This document shows positions 44,501 through 55,198 of a stretch of DNA of 64,000 nt, piece by piece (the first letter of the stretch is position 1; every line of letters starts with the position of its first letter). The notes under the pieces are model-generated. The model did not search any database and had not been told where the DNA came from. It was given only the letters and a program-made list of their open reading frames with translations. Position numbers and translations under genes: made by a program. Source of the DNA: Candidatus Pelagibacter ubique HIMB140 (GTDB taxonomy: Bacteria; Pseudomonadota; Alphaproteobacteria; Pelagibacterales; Pelagibacteraceae); contig NZ_LAMZ01000001.1 of the NCBI RefSeq assembly GCF_025558165.1, positions 496,001 through 560,000 of the forward strand, written 5' to 3'.

Positions 44501-45576
44501 TAATATTTACTATCATTTTTGATTACGTCTACATTATGAACCATACTTTCATAAAATCCAGCTTTAGTAATTTTAACAAATTGTGGTTTATTTCTCAATT
44601 TCACAATTTCTTTTGAACCAAGATAACCCATAGATGATTTAAGGCCACCTATTAATTTAAATATAATGCTGCCAACATCTCCCTTGTATTTTACAAAACC
44701 CTCTACTCCTTCTGGAACATACTTAGATGAATCTTTTTGTTTAGTTTGAAAATATCTATCAGCTGAACCTTTGTTCATTGCACCTACTGATCCCATCCCT
44801 CTAAAACTTTTAAATAATTTTCCATTTTTTTTAATTAGTTTACCAGGCGTTTCATCTGTACCTGCAAATAAAGAACCTATCATTACTGCATCAGCGCCTG
44901 CTGCAAAAGCTTTTGCCAAATCTCCAGAATATTTTATTCCACCATCAGAAATTATTTTTACATTTTTATTTTTAAGTCCATTTCTTACAGATAAAATTGC
45001 ACTTAACTGAGGAACACCTATCCCTGCTACTAATCTTGTTGTGCAAATTGATCCTGGTCCAATCCCAACTTTAATAATATCTACTCCTAATTTAATTAAA
45101 AATTTTGCTGCTTCTGGTGTTGCAATATTTCCAGCACATAAAGCGATATTTTTACCTTTAATTTTTTTTATATATTTAACTATTTCTCCTACTTTTTTGG
45201 TATGGCCGTGGGCAGTATCCACTACGATTAAATCAACGCCTTCTTTAAGAATGGCTTTTGCTCTATCAAATTCAGCAATTGATGCTCCAACAGCTGCACC
45301 AACTAATAATTTTTGTTTTTTAACTTTTTTAATTTCCAAGATTTGTTTTTGGATATCTAAATTTCTGTGAATAACTCCAATTCCTCCAGCTTTACCAATT
45401 GCTATTGCCATATTGCTTTCTGTAACAGTGTCCATTGCAGAAGACAAAAGTGGGATTTTAAGTTTTAAATTTTTCGTTAAATTGACTGATGTATTTACTT
45501 CAGATGGCAATATCTCCGAATACTTCGGGGCTAACGTAACATCGTCAAAGGTGAGTGCTTCTTTTATAGGAACCAT
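44500..45576 (-). CDS. guaB: IMP dehydrogenase lacking the CBS domains
   Basis: 358 residues against about 490 for normal IMPDH. The barrel is complete: '[15 protein letters not shown]', '[12 protein letters not shown]', the catalytic loop 'GPGSICTTR' (Cys178), '[11 protein letters not shown]' and the C-terminal 'YFQ...EGVEG' flap. The CBS pair, normally inserted between the 'IHRN' helix and the 'VGAAVG' strand, is replaced by a short linker (about residues 70-92). The frame is intact, so this is a clean natural deletion, not a pseudogene. It converts IMP to XMP. Loss of CBS should remove purine-nucleotide regulation. Distinct from guaC at 58745. Confidence 0.93.
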   Translation of the reverse strand: MVPIKEALTFDDVTLAPKYSEILPSEVNTSVNLTKNLKLKIPLLSSAMDTVTESNMAIAIGKAGGIGVIHRNLDIQKQILEIKKVKKQKLLVGAAVGASIAEFDRAKAILKEGVDLIVVDTAHGHTKKVGEIVKYIKKIKGKNIALCAGNIATPEAAKFLIKLGVDIIKVGIGPGSICTTRLVAGIGVPQLSAILSVRNGLKNKNVKIISDGGIKYSGDLAKAFAAGADAVMIGSLFAGTDETPGKLIKKNGKLFKSFRGMGSVGAMNKGSADRYFQTKQKDSSKYVPEGVEGFVKYKGDVGSIIFKLIGGLKSSMGYLGSKEIVKLRNKPQFVKITKAGFYESMVHNVDVIKNDSKY

Positions 45577-45613
45577 GATCTTTTATATACGATTCCTTTT
45601 AATTTTAAAGTCT

Positions 45614-46225
45614 CTATCTAAGTTTTTTACAAATTATAAAACTTTCTTTTGAATCTTTTCTACTCGATTTAGGTTTAAAAACCTTAACTTCTTTAAAATA
45701 TTTTTTACCTTCTGCGACTATTTCGTTAAAAGTTCCCCCCATAAAGATTTTAGAAACAAAGTAACCATTTTCATTTAATAAATCTTTTGCAAATACCATT
45801 GCTTCTTTACAAAGTTCTCCTGTTTGAATTGAATCAATATTTTTGATTCCTGTTGTATTTACAGCCATGTCTGACATCACAACATCTACTTTAGAGGTTG
45901 TGTTTTTTTTTATCTCTTGCTGAACTCCTTCTTCTGTGAAATCACCTTGTATTTGAAGACTTGATCCAATTGGCTCCATCTTTTTCAAATCAATTGAAAT
46001 TAATTTCCCATTCTTAGATACTTTATTTGCATATTGGGACCAGCTTCCAGGAGCAGCTCCAATATCAATAACAGTTAATCCACCTTTAAAAATTTTAAAT
46101 TTTTCGTCAATTTCTATAAGTTTGTAGGCAGATCTTGCTCTATAACCATCAACTTTTGATTGTCTAACGTATGTATCTCTTCGCTGTTTGTTAACCCAAT
46201 TTTTTGAAATTTTATTTTTTTTCAA
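45614..46225 (-). CDS. rlmE: 23S rRNA 2'-O-ribose methyltransferase RlmE (FtsJ)
   Basis: 203 residues. SAM-binding 'VIDIGAAPGSWSQYA', 'VMSDMAVNTTG' and the catalytic Lys in 'SKIFMGGTFNEI'. It methylates U2552 of 23S rRNA late in large-subunit assembly. 37 bases upstream of guaB; starts directly after the glycosyltransferase. Confidence 0.92.
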   Translation of the reverse strand: MKKNKISKNWVNKQRRDTYVRQSKVDGYRARSAYKLIEIDEKFKIFKGGLTVIDIGAAPGSWSQYANKVSKNGKLISIDLKKMEPIGSSLQIQGDFTEEGVQQEIKKNTTSKVDVVMSDMAVNTTGIKNIDSIQTGELCKEAMVFAKDLLNENGYFVSKIFMGGTFNEIVAEGKKYFKEVKVFKPKSSRKDSKESFIICKKLR

Positions 46226-47137
46226 TTAATTTTCAAATCTTAAGCTTTTATTTAATATCTTACCATCAAGAGTTTGGATTTCTATTTTGATATCTTTATT
46301 TACTCTCATATCTTGATTGTTTTTCCATATGCCAGCAGCAAGATGCATTATTCCAATTTTGTAATTTGGTAAATAAGGTTCAACAAATGTATTATTTACC
46401 TGATCAAATTTTGGTAAAAGATTGCTTGTTATCCAGTTACAATTTAAAGGTAAAAATTCAGTTTCAATATTATCATGATAAACCGAAATGTTCATTGCAA
46501 GTTGTTCGGAGCCAAAAATATCTCCGCCTTTTAAAGTTTCTCTGAGATTATTTTGCCAAATTTCCCAAGATTTAGAATATTTTTCTAGAGAAAAGACACC
46601 TATATTTATATGAGGTGCAAAAGCTAATTTCCTAGCTTTGTCCATATTAATTTTAGATTTTACTGCATGTTTAAAATTTTGAGATTTAATTATTGCGAGT
46701 TTTCCAAAAACCCAATTTACCTTTGAGGTAATTTTATAACCTGGTCCAATAGTTTGGGTTATTCCCAATTTGTTATCATCACAGGCTTTGAAATATAATT
46801 CTATTGTTTGCCAATCATTGACCCAAGCATCACAATCAATCCAAAGATATTTTTCATAATTAGGAAAATATTTTGGTAGAAATGCTCTTGAAACTTGGCT
46901 TTTTAACCATTCTCTTCCTTTAATTTTACTTTCAGGAACTTTTATATCCCACTCTGCAGATTTAATCTCATCTACTTTAGATAATAATTTATTTTTTTGT
47001 TCTTCTGATAATCCAGCATCCAAAACACATATTGCAGTATCTTTGCTAGCTTCGAACTGTTTGATGGAGTCTATTAATTCATCCAATAAAGGGAAATAAT
47101 TAGAGTCTGCTAAAGAAACAATGGTATTTTTTTTCAT
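46226..47137 (-). CDS. GT8-like glycosyltransferase
   Basis: 303 residues. GT-A-type fold with the metal-binding 'YLWIDCDAWV' (DxD), a preceding 'SRAFLPKYFPNYEKYLW' typical of family-8-like enzymes, 'HINIGVFSLEKY' and 'GIMHLAAGIWK' with a His near the C-terminus as in GT8. Acceptor unknown; the neighbourhood (psd, pssA) suggests a lipid or surface glycan. Shares one base with the pssA stop. Confidence 0.75.
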   Translation of the reverse strand: MKKNTIVSLADSNYFPLLDELIDSIKQFEASKDTAICVLDAGLSEEQKNKLLSKVDEIKSAEWDIKVPESKIKGREWLKSQVSRAFLPKYFPNYEKYLWIDCDAWVNDWQTIELYFKACDDNKLGITQTIGPGYKITSKVNWVFGKLAIIKSQNFKHAVKSKINMDKARKLAFAPHINIGVFSLEKYSKSWEIWQNNLRETLKGGDIFGSEQLAMNISVYHDNIETEFLPLNCNWITSNLLPKFDQVNNTFVEPYLPNYKIGIMHLAAGIWKNNQDMRVNKDIKIEIQTLDGKILNKSLRFEN

Positions 47138-47943
47138 TACAATACATCTTCAAGATCGTCATCTTCATCATCATAATTCTGACCTTCGTTTTGTTTTTTA
47201 AGTTTTTGATAATGAAAAAAGCTTATTGGGAGCATAGTTAGATAAATTAAAGCACTTAATGAAATTACATTAAAAGGATAAATTAACAATAATCCAAAGA
47301 ATAGAACAATTCCAAATAATAAGAAAATTGTTGCCTTTCTTTGAATTACAATTTTTTTAAATGAATAGCTTGGAAATTTACTAATCAATAAAAAAGAAGT
47401 GACAATAAAAAATATCGGCACAATAATCGCATAATCTATTTTAAATAATTCAATACTAGACATACTAAATATCAGTGGTGTTAATACTAAAATTCCACCA
47501 GCTGGAGAAGGAACACCTTCAAAAAAATTATCTCTCCAAGATGGTTCGCCTCCTGTATTTACATTGAAACGTGCCAATCTTAATGCAACACAAATTACAT
47601 ATATTAAACAAACTAGCCATCCAAACCTTCCAAGTTCATTTAATTTCCAAAAGTACATTATAAAAGCAGGAGCAACCCCAAAGCTAATCATGTCAGTCAA
47701 AGAATCTAATTCCTTTCCAACTTTTGATGTACCTTTGATTAATCTTGCTATTCTTCCATCTAGTCCATCAATTACAGCTGCAATAATTATTGCAATGATT
47801 GCAAACTCATATCTTCCATCTAAAGCAAATCTTATAGAAGTAAGACCAATACAAACACCTATAAGTGTAAGCATATTAGGTAAAATTACTCTAGCACTCC
47901 TTTTTTCAGGAACTATTTTAAAATTTTTTTTAGGTTGTTGCAT
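47137..47943 (-). CDS. pssA: CDP-diacylglycerol-serine O-phosphatidyltransferase
   Basis: 268 residues, seven to eight helices with the CDP-alcohol phosphotransferase motif 'DGLDGRIARLIKGTSKVG' continuing to 'ELDSLTD' (about residues 60-85). Makes phosphatidylserine in the inner membrane; psd 2 bases upstream converts it to phosphatidylethanolamine. C-terminal tail is acidic ('YDDEDDDLEDVL'). Confidence 0.92.
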   Translation of the reverse strand: MQQPKKNFKIVPEKRSARVILPNMLTLIGVCIGLTSIRFALDGRYEFAIIAIIIAAVIDGLDGRIARLIKGTSKVGKELDSLTDMISFGVAPAFIMYFWKLNELGRFGWLVCLIYVICVALRLARFNVNTGGEPSWRDNFFEGVPSPAGGILVLTPLIFSMSSIELFKIDYAIIVPIFFIVTSFLLISKFPSYSFKKIVIQRKATIFLLFGIVLFFGLLLIYPFNVISLSALIYLTMLPISFFHYQKLKKQNEGQNYDDEDDDLEDVL

Positions 47944-47945
47944 AT

Positions 47946-48593
47946 CTATCTTTTGGCTAATAGAGTTTCCCCTGAAATAGCAGTTTGACCAATTTTAACC
48001 AATGGCTCATAATTTTCATAATAAACATCTGCTCTACTTCCAAATCTTATCATTCCAATTCGATCACCTTGGTTTAATGTTTGATCCTTATTTGTCTCGC
48101 AAACAATTCTTCTTGCAACCAAACCTGCTATTTGAACTATGACAATATCATTTCCATGATTATCTTTTAACTTATAGTAATTCCTCTCGTTATCTTCGCT
48201 CGCCTTATCGAGTGAAGCATTTAAAAATTTTCCTGGCTTGTATAAAATATCTTCAACTTTACCCGAACAAGGAGTTCTATTTACATGACAATCAAATACG
48301 TTCATGAAGATACTAATCTTTTTAAATTTCTTGTTTTCTAAATTTAATTCTTTTGGTCCATCTACCTCTTCAACTTTAATTACCTCACCGTCTGCTGGGC
48401 TTACTAGATAATTGTCATCTCCTATGATTACTCTTTCAGGGTCTCTAAAGAAATAATAAACCCATATAGTTAAAAGCAATCCAATTAATCCTAAAAATCC
48501 ATTTACTAATAATAAGATGATTGTGATGAAGCCTGCGATTACAATAAACTTATAACCCTCTGTGTGTATCTTTGGAAATATCTTGGTAAACAT
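47946..48593 (-). CDS. psd: Phosphatidylserine decarboxylase proenzyme (small type)
   Basis: 215 residues, the short alphaproteobacterial form. Membrane helix at about 14-45, then 'SPADGEVIKVEE', 'FMNVFDCHVNRTPCSG' and the self-cleavage site in 'IRFGSRADVY', where Ser becomes the pyruvoyl group. Starts the long minus-strand run down to panB. Divergent from icd. Confidence 0.92.
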   Translation of the reverse strand: MFTKIFPKIHTEGYKFIVIAGFITIILLLVNGFLGLIGLLLTIWVYYFFRDPERVIIGDDNYLVSPADGEVIKVEEVDGPKELNLENKKFKKISIFMNVFDCHVNRTPCSGKVEDILYKPGKFLNASLDKASEDNERNYYKLKDNHGNDIVIVQIAGLVARRIVCETNKDQTLNQGDRIGMIRFGSRADVYYENYEPLVKIGQTAISGETLLAKR

Positions 48594-48603
48594 ATTCTTC
48601 TAT

Positions 48604-48633
48604 TTGCTAATTTTCGATTAATATGTATATAAA
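48604..48633 (+). promoter_or_regulatory. Possible icd promoter
   Basis: In the 76-base psd-icd gap, TTGCTA (48604-48609) and TATAAA (48628-48633) are 18 bases apart and read toward icd, about 37 bases before its ATG. A near-consensus -35/-10 pair, but AT-rich DNA gives many false matches. Confidence 0.4.
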
Positions 48634-48669
48634 CCAATCAAATTCAATTAATAAGATAAATTTAATTTA

Positions 48670-49884
48670 ATGAGCAAAATCAAGGTAAATAACCCAGTTG
48701 TCGAGTTAGATGGCGATGAAATGACTCGAATTATTTGGGAGTTTATTAAAAATAAATTAATCCTTCCATATATAGATCTTGGCATCGAGTATTACGATCT
48801 AGGAATGAAAAGCAGAGATAACACAGATGACCAGATCACAATAGATTCAGCAAATGCTATCAAAAAAATAGGTGTTGGAATTAAATGCGCAACAATCACA
48901 CCAGACGAAGCAAGAGTAGAAGAATTTGATTTAAAAAAAATGTGGAGATCTCCAAATGGAACAATAAGAAACATTATTGGAGGAACGGTATTCAGAGAAC
49001 CAATTATTTGTAAAAATATTCCAAAGTTGGTTCCTTCATGGACAGATCCTGTAATCATTGGAAGACATGCTTTTGGCGATCAATATAGAGCAACTGATTT
49101 TAAAGTACCTGGTAAAGGTAAAATGGAAGTTAAATGGACTTCTGAAGATGGAAAAGAAGAAATAAAATATGAGGTTTTTAATTTCACTGGTCCTGGTGTA
49201 GCACTATCAATGTATAATTTAGACAAATCTATTCAAGACTTTGCAAGATCATGTTTTAGCTATGGATTAATTAAAAAGTGGCCAGTCTATATGTCTACAA
49301 AAAATACAATTTTAAAACAATACGACGGAAGATTTAAAGATATTTTCCAAGAAGTTTTTGACAACGAATACAAAGAAGAATTTGAAAAACACAAATTAAC
49401 TTACGAACACAGATTAATTGATGACATGGTCGCATGTGCAATGAAATGGAGTGGAAAATATATCTGGGCTTGTAAAAATTATGATGGTGATGTCCAGTCT
49501 GATACTATGGCGCAAGGTTATGGATCACTAGGATTAATGACAAGTACTCTGTTAACTCCTGATGGAAAAGTGATGGAAGCTGAAGCTGCCCATGGAACTG
49601 TTACTAGACACTATAGAATGCATCAACAAGGAAAAGAAACCTCCACAAATCCTATTGCATCCATATTTGCATGGACAAGAGGATTGGCTCACAGAGGAAA
49701 ATTAGATAACAACCAAGAATTAATTAAATTTGCTCAAACATTAGAAGCTGTATGTATAGAGTGTGTTGAAAATGGTTCGATGACAAAAGATTTAGCAATT
49801 CTTGTTGGACCAAATAGTAAGTTTTTAACTACTAATCAGTTTTTAGATGAAATTGATAGTAATCTTAAAAAGAAATTAAATTAA
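48670..49884 (+). CDS. icd: NADP-dependent isocitrate dehydrogenase (eukaryote-like dimeric type)
   Basis: 404 residues. '[13 protein letters not shown]' at the start, '[22 protein letters not shown]' (about residues 90-111) and '[11 protein letters not shown]' mark the type-II homodimeric NADP enzyme, not the E. coli type. TCA-cycle step from isocitrate to 2-oxoglutarate, the co-substrate of the PhyH enzymes. Its 3' end overlaps the alaS end by 9 bases (convergent). Confidence 0.95.
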   Translation: MSKIKVNNPVVELDGDEMTRIIWEFIKNKLILPYIDLGIEYYDLGMKSRDNTDDQITIDSANAIKKIGVGIKCATITPDEARVEEFDLKKMWRSPNGTIRNIIGGTVFREPIICKNIPKLVPSWTDPVIIGRHAFGDQYRATDFKVPGKGKMEVKWTSEDGKEEIKYEVFNFTGPGVALSMYNLDKSIQDFARSCFSYGLIKKWPVYMSTKNTILKQYDGRFKDIFQEVFDNEYKEEFEKHKLTYEHRLIDDMVACAMKWSGKYIWACKNYDGDVQSDTMAQGYGSLGLMTSTLLTPDGKVMEAEAAHGTVTRHYRMHQQGKETSTNPIASIFAWTRGLAHRGKLDNNQELIKFAQTLEAVCIECVENGSMTKDLAILVGPNSKFLTTNQFLDEIDSNLKKKLN

Positions 49885-52542
49885 AGATTTTATTTTTTCA
49901 AAAGCATCATTGATTTTGGATTGGTCTTGACCACCAGCTTGAGCAAAGTCTTTTCTTCCACCTCCACCTTTGCCACCAATTACTTCTGAACCTGCTTTTA
50001 CAAATTGTACTGCATCAAATTTGTCAGATAATTTTTCTGTCACACCTACTGCAATACCGACTTTGTCATCTTTGCTTGCAAAAACTATTACAATACCTTC
50101 GCCCAATTCTTTTTTACCTTTGTCTACAAGTTTTCTTAATTCTTTAGGAGGAAGATCTTCAACATTTTGAAATCTTACTTTCACCCCATTAACATCTAGA
50201 TCATTAACTTTATTTTTGGATTGATCTTGTAGTATTGAATTAATTGATAAAGTTTCCAATTGTTTATTTAAATTTTTGATTAAAACTTTTTTATCAGTTT
50301 CATCTAAGTTAGGTTTTCCACCTAGTTCAGAAATTTGCTTACTTAATTCATTTATTTGTTCATCATCTTTTTCAGATGATAAATTTAACATTTTCTCTTT
50401 ATTTTTAAGGTAATCCTCTAGTTGCTTATCTCTTAAAGCTTCTACTCTTCTAACCCCTGCAGCAATTGAGGATTGGCTAATAATCTTAAATTTACCAATA
50501 TCACCAGTGTTTTTTACATGGGTTCCACCACATAACTCTGTTGAAAAGTATTTTTCTCCTTCATCTCCCATTGATAATACTCTTACTTCATCTCCATATT
50601 TTTCTCCAAATAATGCTAAAGCCCCATTATCAACTGCCTCTTTCGGTGTCATAATTCTTGTGGTTACATCAGATTGTTTTAAGATCATATCATTTACGTG
50701 ACTTTCTATTTTTACCATCTCATCATCTGAAATTGGCTTCATATGGCTAAAATCAAATCTTAATCTTTCTGGCTCAACTAGAGAACCTTTTTGAGTAACG
50801 TGTGGACCTAAAACTCTTCTCAAAGACTCGTGTAATAAATGTGTTGCTGAATGATACGCCCTTGTGTCATTTCTTTTCTCAATATTTATTTTCATTTCAA
50901 CATCTTGTTCTAATTTTATTGAGCCTTTTTTCACTTTTCCATAGTGAACAAACAAATCTCCCAATTTTTTTTGAACATCAGTTACCTCAAATTCAAATTC
51001 ATCCTTAGAGATCAATCCTGTATCTCCTACTTGACCTCCAGACTCAGCATAAAATGGTGTTTGATTGACAACGATAATTCCTTCGTCACCTTCATTTAAA
51101 GTATCAACTTCTTTATGATTTTTAAGAAGTGATTTAATAACTCCTTGTGCTTGATCATTTTCATATCCTAAAAATTCTGTAGCTCCATGTTTTTCTTTAA
51201 CTCCATACCAAACTTGCTCAACTGCACTATCTCCAGATCCTTTCCAATTTTTTCTAGCTAGCTCGATACTCTCTCTCATCAACTCACCAAATCTTTCTTT
51301 ATCAAATTCTAAAGATTTTGATTTTAAAATATCTTCTGTAAGATCAATTGGGAAACCATAAGTTTCATAAAGTTTAAATGCAATGTCACCTGGTAGAACT
51401 TTATCAATTTTAGAAATTTCATCATTTAAAATTTTAATCCCTCTATCTAAGAGAACTAAAAATTTTTCTTCTTCCATCTTCAAAGTTTCTTTAATTAAAG
51501 ACTCTGCTCTTTTTAGTTCAGGATAATTTCCTGACATTTCATTTAACAATGTATCAAACAATTTAGAGAAAACTGGATCCTTAGCACCTAATAAATGGGA
51601 GTGTCTCATCCCTCTTCTCATAATTCTTCGAAGCACATATCCTCTTCCTTCATTAGATGGCAATACTCCTTCAGCAATCAAAAATGAACTTGCTCTTAAG
51701 TGATCAGCAATAACTCTAAAGCTAGATAGATTAGATTTATCTGATTTGATTTTAATTATATCTGAAGCAGAATTAATTATTTTTTTAAAATGATCTGTTT
51801 CATAATTATCATGAGTACCTTGAAGCAAAGCAGCAATTCTTTCTAAACCCATTCCAGTATCAACAGAGGGTTTTGGAAGATTTATTCTTTTGTCTTTTGC
51901 AACTTGTTCAAATTGCATAAAGACCAAGTTCCATATTTCAATAAATCTATCTCCGTCTTCATCTTTAGTACCAGGTAATCCTCCATGTAAATGATCACCA
52001 TGATCAAAAAAGATTTCTGAACAAGGTCCACATGGTCCTGTTTCACCCATGGACCAAAAGTTATCTGAAGTTGCTATTCTAATAATTCTATCATCGCTAA
52101 AACCTGCTATTTTCTTCCAAAAATTGAAGGCCTCATCATCCTCATGGAACACAGTTACATAAAGTCTATTTTTATCTATTCCAAAATCTTTAGTGATTAA
52201 ATTCCATGCATAATCGATTGCTTGCTCTTTAAAATAATCTCCAAATGAGAAATTTCCTAACATCTCAAAGAAAGTGTGGTGGCGAGGTGTATAACCAACA
52301 TTTTCTAAATCATTATGTTTTCCACCTGCTCTTACACATTTTTGTGAAGTGGTAGCTCTTACATAATCTCTTTTCTCTAAACCAGTAAAAACGTTCTTAA
52401 ACTGGACCATTCCAGAGTTAGCAAACATCAACGTTGGATCATTATTTGGAACCAAATTACTAGACTCCACAATCTGGTGATCATTCTTTTCAAAATACTT
52501 TAGAAAAGTATTTCTTATTTCATTGAGAGTTTTGTCTGCCAT
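49876..52542 (-). CDS. alaS: Alanyl-tRNA synthetase
   Basis: 888 residues, full length. Aminoacylation core '[19 protein letters not shown]', editing-domain zinc motifs '[10 protein letters not shown]' and '[10 protein letters not shown]', and C-terminal '[16 protein letters not shown]', the C-Ala domain. No gaps seen. Between the recA terminator and the convergent icd gene. Confidence 0.97.
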   Translation of the reverse strand: MADKTLNEIRNTFLKYFEKNDHQIVESSNLVPNNDPTLMFANSGMVQFKNVFTGLEKRDYVRATTSQKCVRAGGKHNDLENVGYTPRHHTFFEMLGNFSFGDYFKEQAIDYAWNLITKDFGIDKNRLYVTVFHEDDEAFNFWKKIAGFSDDRIIRIATSDNFWSMGETGPCGPCSEIFFDHGDHLHGGLPGTKDEDGDRFIEIWNLVFMQFEQVAKDKRINLPKPSVDTGMGLERIAALLQGTHDNYETDHFKKIINSASDIIKIKSDKSNLSSFRVIADHLRASSFLIAEGVLPSNEGRGYVLRRIMRRGMRHSHLLGAKDPVFSKLFDTLLNEMSGNYPELKRAESLIKETLKMEEEKFLVLLDRGIKILNDEISKIDKVLPGDIAFKLYETYGFPIDLTEDILKSKSLEFDKERFGELMRESIELARKNWKGSGDSAVEQVWYGVKEKHGATEFLGYENDQAQGVIKSLLKNHKEVDTLNEGDEGIIVVNQTPFYAESGGQVGDTGLISKDEFEFEVTDVQKKLGDLFVHYGKVKKGSIKLEQDVEMKINIEKRNDTRAYHSATHLLHESLRRVLGPHVTQKGSLVEPERLRFDFSHMKPISDDEMVKIESHVNDMILKQSDVTTRIMTPKEAVDNGALALFGEKYGDEVRVLSMGDEGEKYFSTELCGGTHVKNTGDIGKFKIISQSSIAAGVRRVEALRDKQLEDYLKNKEKMLNLSSEKDDEQINELSKQISELGGKPNLDETDKKVLIKNLNKQLETLSINSILQDQSKNKVNDLDVNGVKVRFQNVEDLPPKELRKLVDKGKKELGEGIVIVFASKDDKVGIAVGVTEKLSDKFDAVQFVKAGSEVIGGKGGGGRKDFAQAGGQDQSKINDAFEKIKSLI

Positions 52543-52589
52543 ATTTTTAAAATACAGCTTTTTTATTTTATGTCTAGATGCAGTACGGG

Positions 52590-52620
52590 AAAAAAGGCGC
52601 TTAAAATTAAGCGCCTTTTA
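52590..52620 (-). terminator. Rho-independent terminator after recA
   Basis: Perfect 8-bp stem GGCGCTTA/TAAGCGCC (52596-52603 with 52608-52615) with six T on the minus-strand side and a T-run on the other side, so it could act in both directions. It separates recA from alaS. Confidence 0.88.
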
Positions 52621-52637
52621 TTAATAAAGATGACCTA

Positions 52638-53792
52638 TTAATTCTTTTTAGATGGAGGAGTAGCTTCAGCTTTTGCTTCTTCTTCTTTTTCAGCTACTTT
52701 CTTTTCTTTCTCCAATTTTTCAGGATCTATCGGGTTTCCTTCTATTTTTTTAGAAATAACACCAGCTTTTTCCCTAATTGCCATTTCTATTTCTGCAGCA
52801 ACTTTAGGATTTTGAGCTAGATAAGTCTTAGCGTTCTCTCTACCTTGACCAATCTTCTCTCCTTTATAAGCATACCATGCTCCTGATTTTTCAATAATAT
52901 CTGCTTTGGAACCAAGGTCTACTAATTCACCCATCTTGCTAATTCCTCTTCCATACATCAAATCAAATTCAACTACTTTAAATGGTGGAGCTACTTTATT
53001 TTTTACTACCTTCACTCTTGTAGAGTTGCCAATAATTTCATCTTTATCTTTGATGGCACCTATTCTTCTAATATCCATTCTAACTGATGAATAAAACTTA
53101 AGCGCATTTCCACCTGATGTAGTTTCAGGACTTCCAAACATAACTCCAATTTTCATTCTGATTTGGTTAATGAAAATCATCATTGTGTTTGTATTTGAAA
53201 TTGAGCTTGTTAATTTTCTTAAAGCCTGACTCATTAATCTTGATTGAAGACCTACATGATGATCTCCCATCTCACCTTCGATCTCAGCTTTTGGTGTTAA
53301 AGCTGCAACAGAGTCGATTACGATAACTGAAATAGAGCCTGATTTTACTAGCGTATCAGCAATTTCTAATGCTTGCTCACCAGCATCCGGCTGTGAAATT
53401 AAAAGTTCTTCAGTATTTACACCTAATTTTTTTGCATAAACTGGATCTAAAGCATGCTCTGCATCAACAAATGCACAAATTCCGCCAGCTTTTTGAGCTT
53501 CAGCAACAACTTGTAATGCTAATGTTGTTTTTCCAGATGATTCTGGTCCATAAACTTCAATAATTCTTCCTTTTGGCAATCCGCCTATACCTAAAGCTAA
53601 ATCAAGACTTAAAGATCCTGTTGAAACAGACTCAATATCCATAGCTCTCTTTTGTCCAAGCTTCATTACAGAGCCTTTTCCAAAATTATCTGTAATTTGA
53701 GCTATTGCAGCATCTAATGCTTTGTTCTTTTCTTTACTATCCATTTCTTGATCTTTAGTAGATTTAACTACTTTTAGGTTACTTTTCGTCAT
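52638..53792 (-). CDS. recA: Recombinase RecA
   Basis: 384 residues. Walker A '[12 protein letters not shown]', Walker B '[21 protein letters not shown]' (around residues 150-170), L2 '[27 protein letters not shown]'. The C-terminus is Lys/Glu-rich, and the N-terminus has a short charged extension before '[12 protein letters not shown]'. Drives strand exchange and LexA/UmuD self-cleavage. Its promoter contains a LexA-box-like element (see 53842-53856). Confidence 0.97.
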   Translation of the reverse strand: MTKSNLKVVKSTKDQEMDSKEKNKALDAAIAQITDNFGKGSVMKLGQKRAMDIESVSTGSLSLDLALGIGGLPKGRIIEVYGPESSGKTTLALQVVAEAQKAGGICAFVDAEHALDPVYAKKLGVNTEELLISQPDAGEQALEIADTLVKSGSISVIVIDSVAALTPKAEIEGEMGDHHVGLQSRLMSQALRKLTSSISNTNTMMIFINQIRMKIGVMFGSPETTSGGNALKFYSSVRMDIRRIGAIKDKDEIIGNSTRVKVVKNKVAPPFKVVEFDLMYGRGISKMGELVDLGSKADIIEKSGAWYAYKGEKIGQGRENAKTYLAQNPKVAAEIEMAIREKAGVISKKIEGNPIDPEKLEKEKKVAEKEEEAKAEATPPSKKN

Positions 53793-53841
53793 TTTTTGCC
53801 TCTTTTTTTACGTTTTTTAACAGTCGAATCATGAATTAAAT

Positions 53842-53856
53842 GTACACATTTTGTTC
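53842..53856 (-). promoter_or_regulatory. LexA-box-like site in the recA promoter
   Basis: Minus strand reads GAAC-N7-GTAC, one base off the alphaproteobacterial SOS box GAAC-N7-GAAC. It lies between a putative -35 TTGCCA (53861-53866) and -10 TACATT (53839-53844, 16-base spacer), where LexA would block RNA polymerase. A perfect copy exists at umuD, which strengthens the reading. Confidence 0.6.
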
Positions 53857-53899
53857 TCATTGGCAAGATCTTTGTTTTTAGTGAGCAAAAAAGACTGAA

Positions 53900-55198
53900 T
53901 TACTTAAGATTTAAATAGTCGCTATTTAAAAGACCTACTGATTTTAAAACTCTGTATTGAGCTAACAAGTAGCTTCTTTCAGCTTCAGCAAGATTAATTT
54001 TTGCGTTTATTAAGTTTGATCTAGATTGAAGAACATCAAAAGTAGATCTTCCAGATCCACTCTCATATTCAAAGCTAATTCCTTCAGTTGCAACTTCTGA
54101 AGCTTTAACTTGTGATTGTACAGCTTGTAAAAAACTTCTAGAAGATTGTAAAGTTGACCAAGATGAAGTCACTGATTGTGTATTATTTTTTTGTGCATTC
54201 TCTAATAACAATCTTTTCATTCCCTTAGCTTGAAGATTTTTGCTTATATTAGATTTATTCTTTCCACCAAATTGAAAAGGCCAAGACACTGTTGCTTGTA
54301 AGACATCTTTTTCTCTTTCATCATAAGTTGCACTTAAGTCATCAGTATAAGTTCTCTCTAATGAAATTTTTGCTGTTGGCGAAAGATCAGATCTTGCAAT
54401 TTTTACATCTAGTTCTGATTGTCCGTATTCTATTTCAGCAATAATTAATTCAGGACTTTTCTCTAAAGATATCTTTTTAGCTTCACTTAAATTTTTAGGG
54501 ATTGTTACTTGTGCATTATATATTTTTTTCAATTTTGCTTCCTCAGCAATAGCACCAATTACATTTTCGTAATTTAATCTGCTAGTTACTATATTGTTTT
54601 GAGCCTCAATGTATCCTGCTTGTGCTCCTGCAAGAGAAGATTGGGATTGTGCTAAATCAGATGCTGTTATTTGTCCTCTACTTAATCTTGCATTATCTAA
54701 CTCAAATTGTCTTTGAAGTAAGTTTACGTTTTCTTCATTAATATTTAATTTTTCATAAGCTAAAATTAATCCTGTATATGCTTCAATAGCTCTTAAGAAA
54801 ATCTCTTGTTCTTTTTTAATTAATTTTGCTTCTGTTAAATTTAATCCTAACTTACTTTTTTCATATTCTGTTTTTCTTCCGCTACCATCAAGCAATGTTT
54901 GTTCAAGTTTAATTGAAGAAGTCATCGTATCAGTATCAGTGATTGATGCATCACCCCCACTTTGATTTGTAAGTTTGTTGGTGTCCTCAAAATTTTTTGT
55001 ACTAGAAAGAGTTAAGCTAGGTAACAAATCACTTCTAGACATGTTGATTACTTCTTGTTGAATTTCTAAATTTTTTCTCTCTGCTTGAAGCTCAAGATTA
55101 TTATCAAATGTTTGTTTTAGCGCTTCCTTTAAAGTTGCTGAAAATGCACTCAACGGAAAAACTAATGCACAAAAGATAATTATTAAAAACTTTTTCAT
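53900..55198 (-). CDS. TolC-family outer-membrane efflux protein
   Basis: 432 residues with a signal peptide (about 1-20). Two repeats of the outer-membrane-efflux-protein family, long coiled-coil helices ('GQITASDLAQSQSSLAGAQAGYIEAQNN', about residues 175-202) and the opening 'TLKEALKQTFDNNLELQ'. It forms the periplasm-spanning tunnel of type I secretion or RND pumps; no partner pump is in the window. Starts 4 bases into the end of the kinase gene. Confidence 0.9.
   Translation of the reverse strand: MKKFLIIIFCALVFPLSAFSATLKEALKQTFDNNLELQAERKNLEIQQEVINMSRSDLLPSLTLSSTKNFEDTNKLTNQSGGDASITDTDTMTSSIKLEQTLLDGSGRKTEYEKSKLGLNLTEAKLIKKEQEIFLRAIEAYTGLILAYEKLNINEENVNLLQRQFELDNARLSRGQITASDLAQSQSSLAGAQAGYIEAQNNIVTSRLNYENVIGAIAEEAKLKKIYNAQVTIPKNLSEAKKISLEKSPELIIAEIEYGQSELDVKIARSDLSPTAKISLERTYTDDLSATYDEREKDVLQATVSWPFQFGGKNKSNISKNLQAKGMKRLLLENAQKNNTQSVTSSWSTLQSSRSFLQAVQSQVKASEVATEGISFEYESGSGRSTFDVLQSRSNLINAKINLAEAERSYLLAQYRVLKSVGLLNSDYLNLK

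Noticed and set aside
44500..45576. Short guaB as a frameshifted or truncated pseudogene
   Set aside because: Both ends of the barrel and the catalytic loop are intact in one frame, and the missing part is exactly the CBS insert, so a natural domain loss is more likely.
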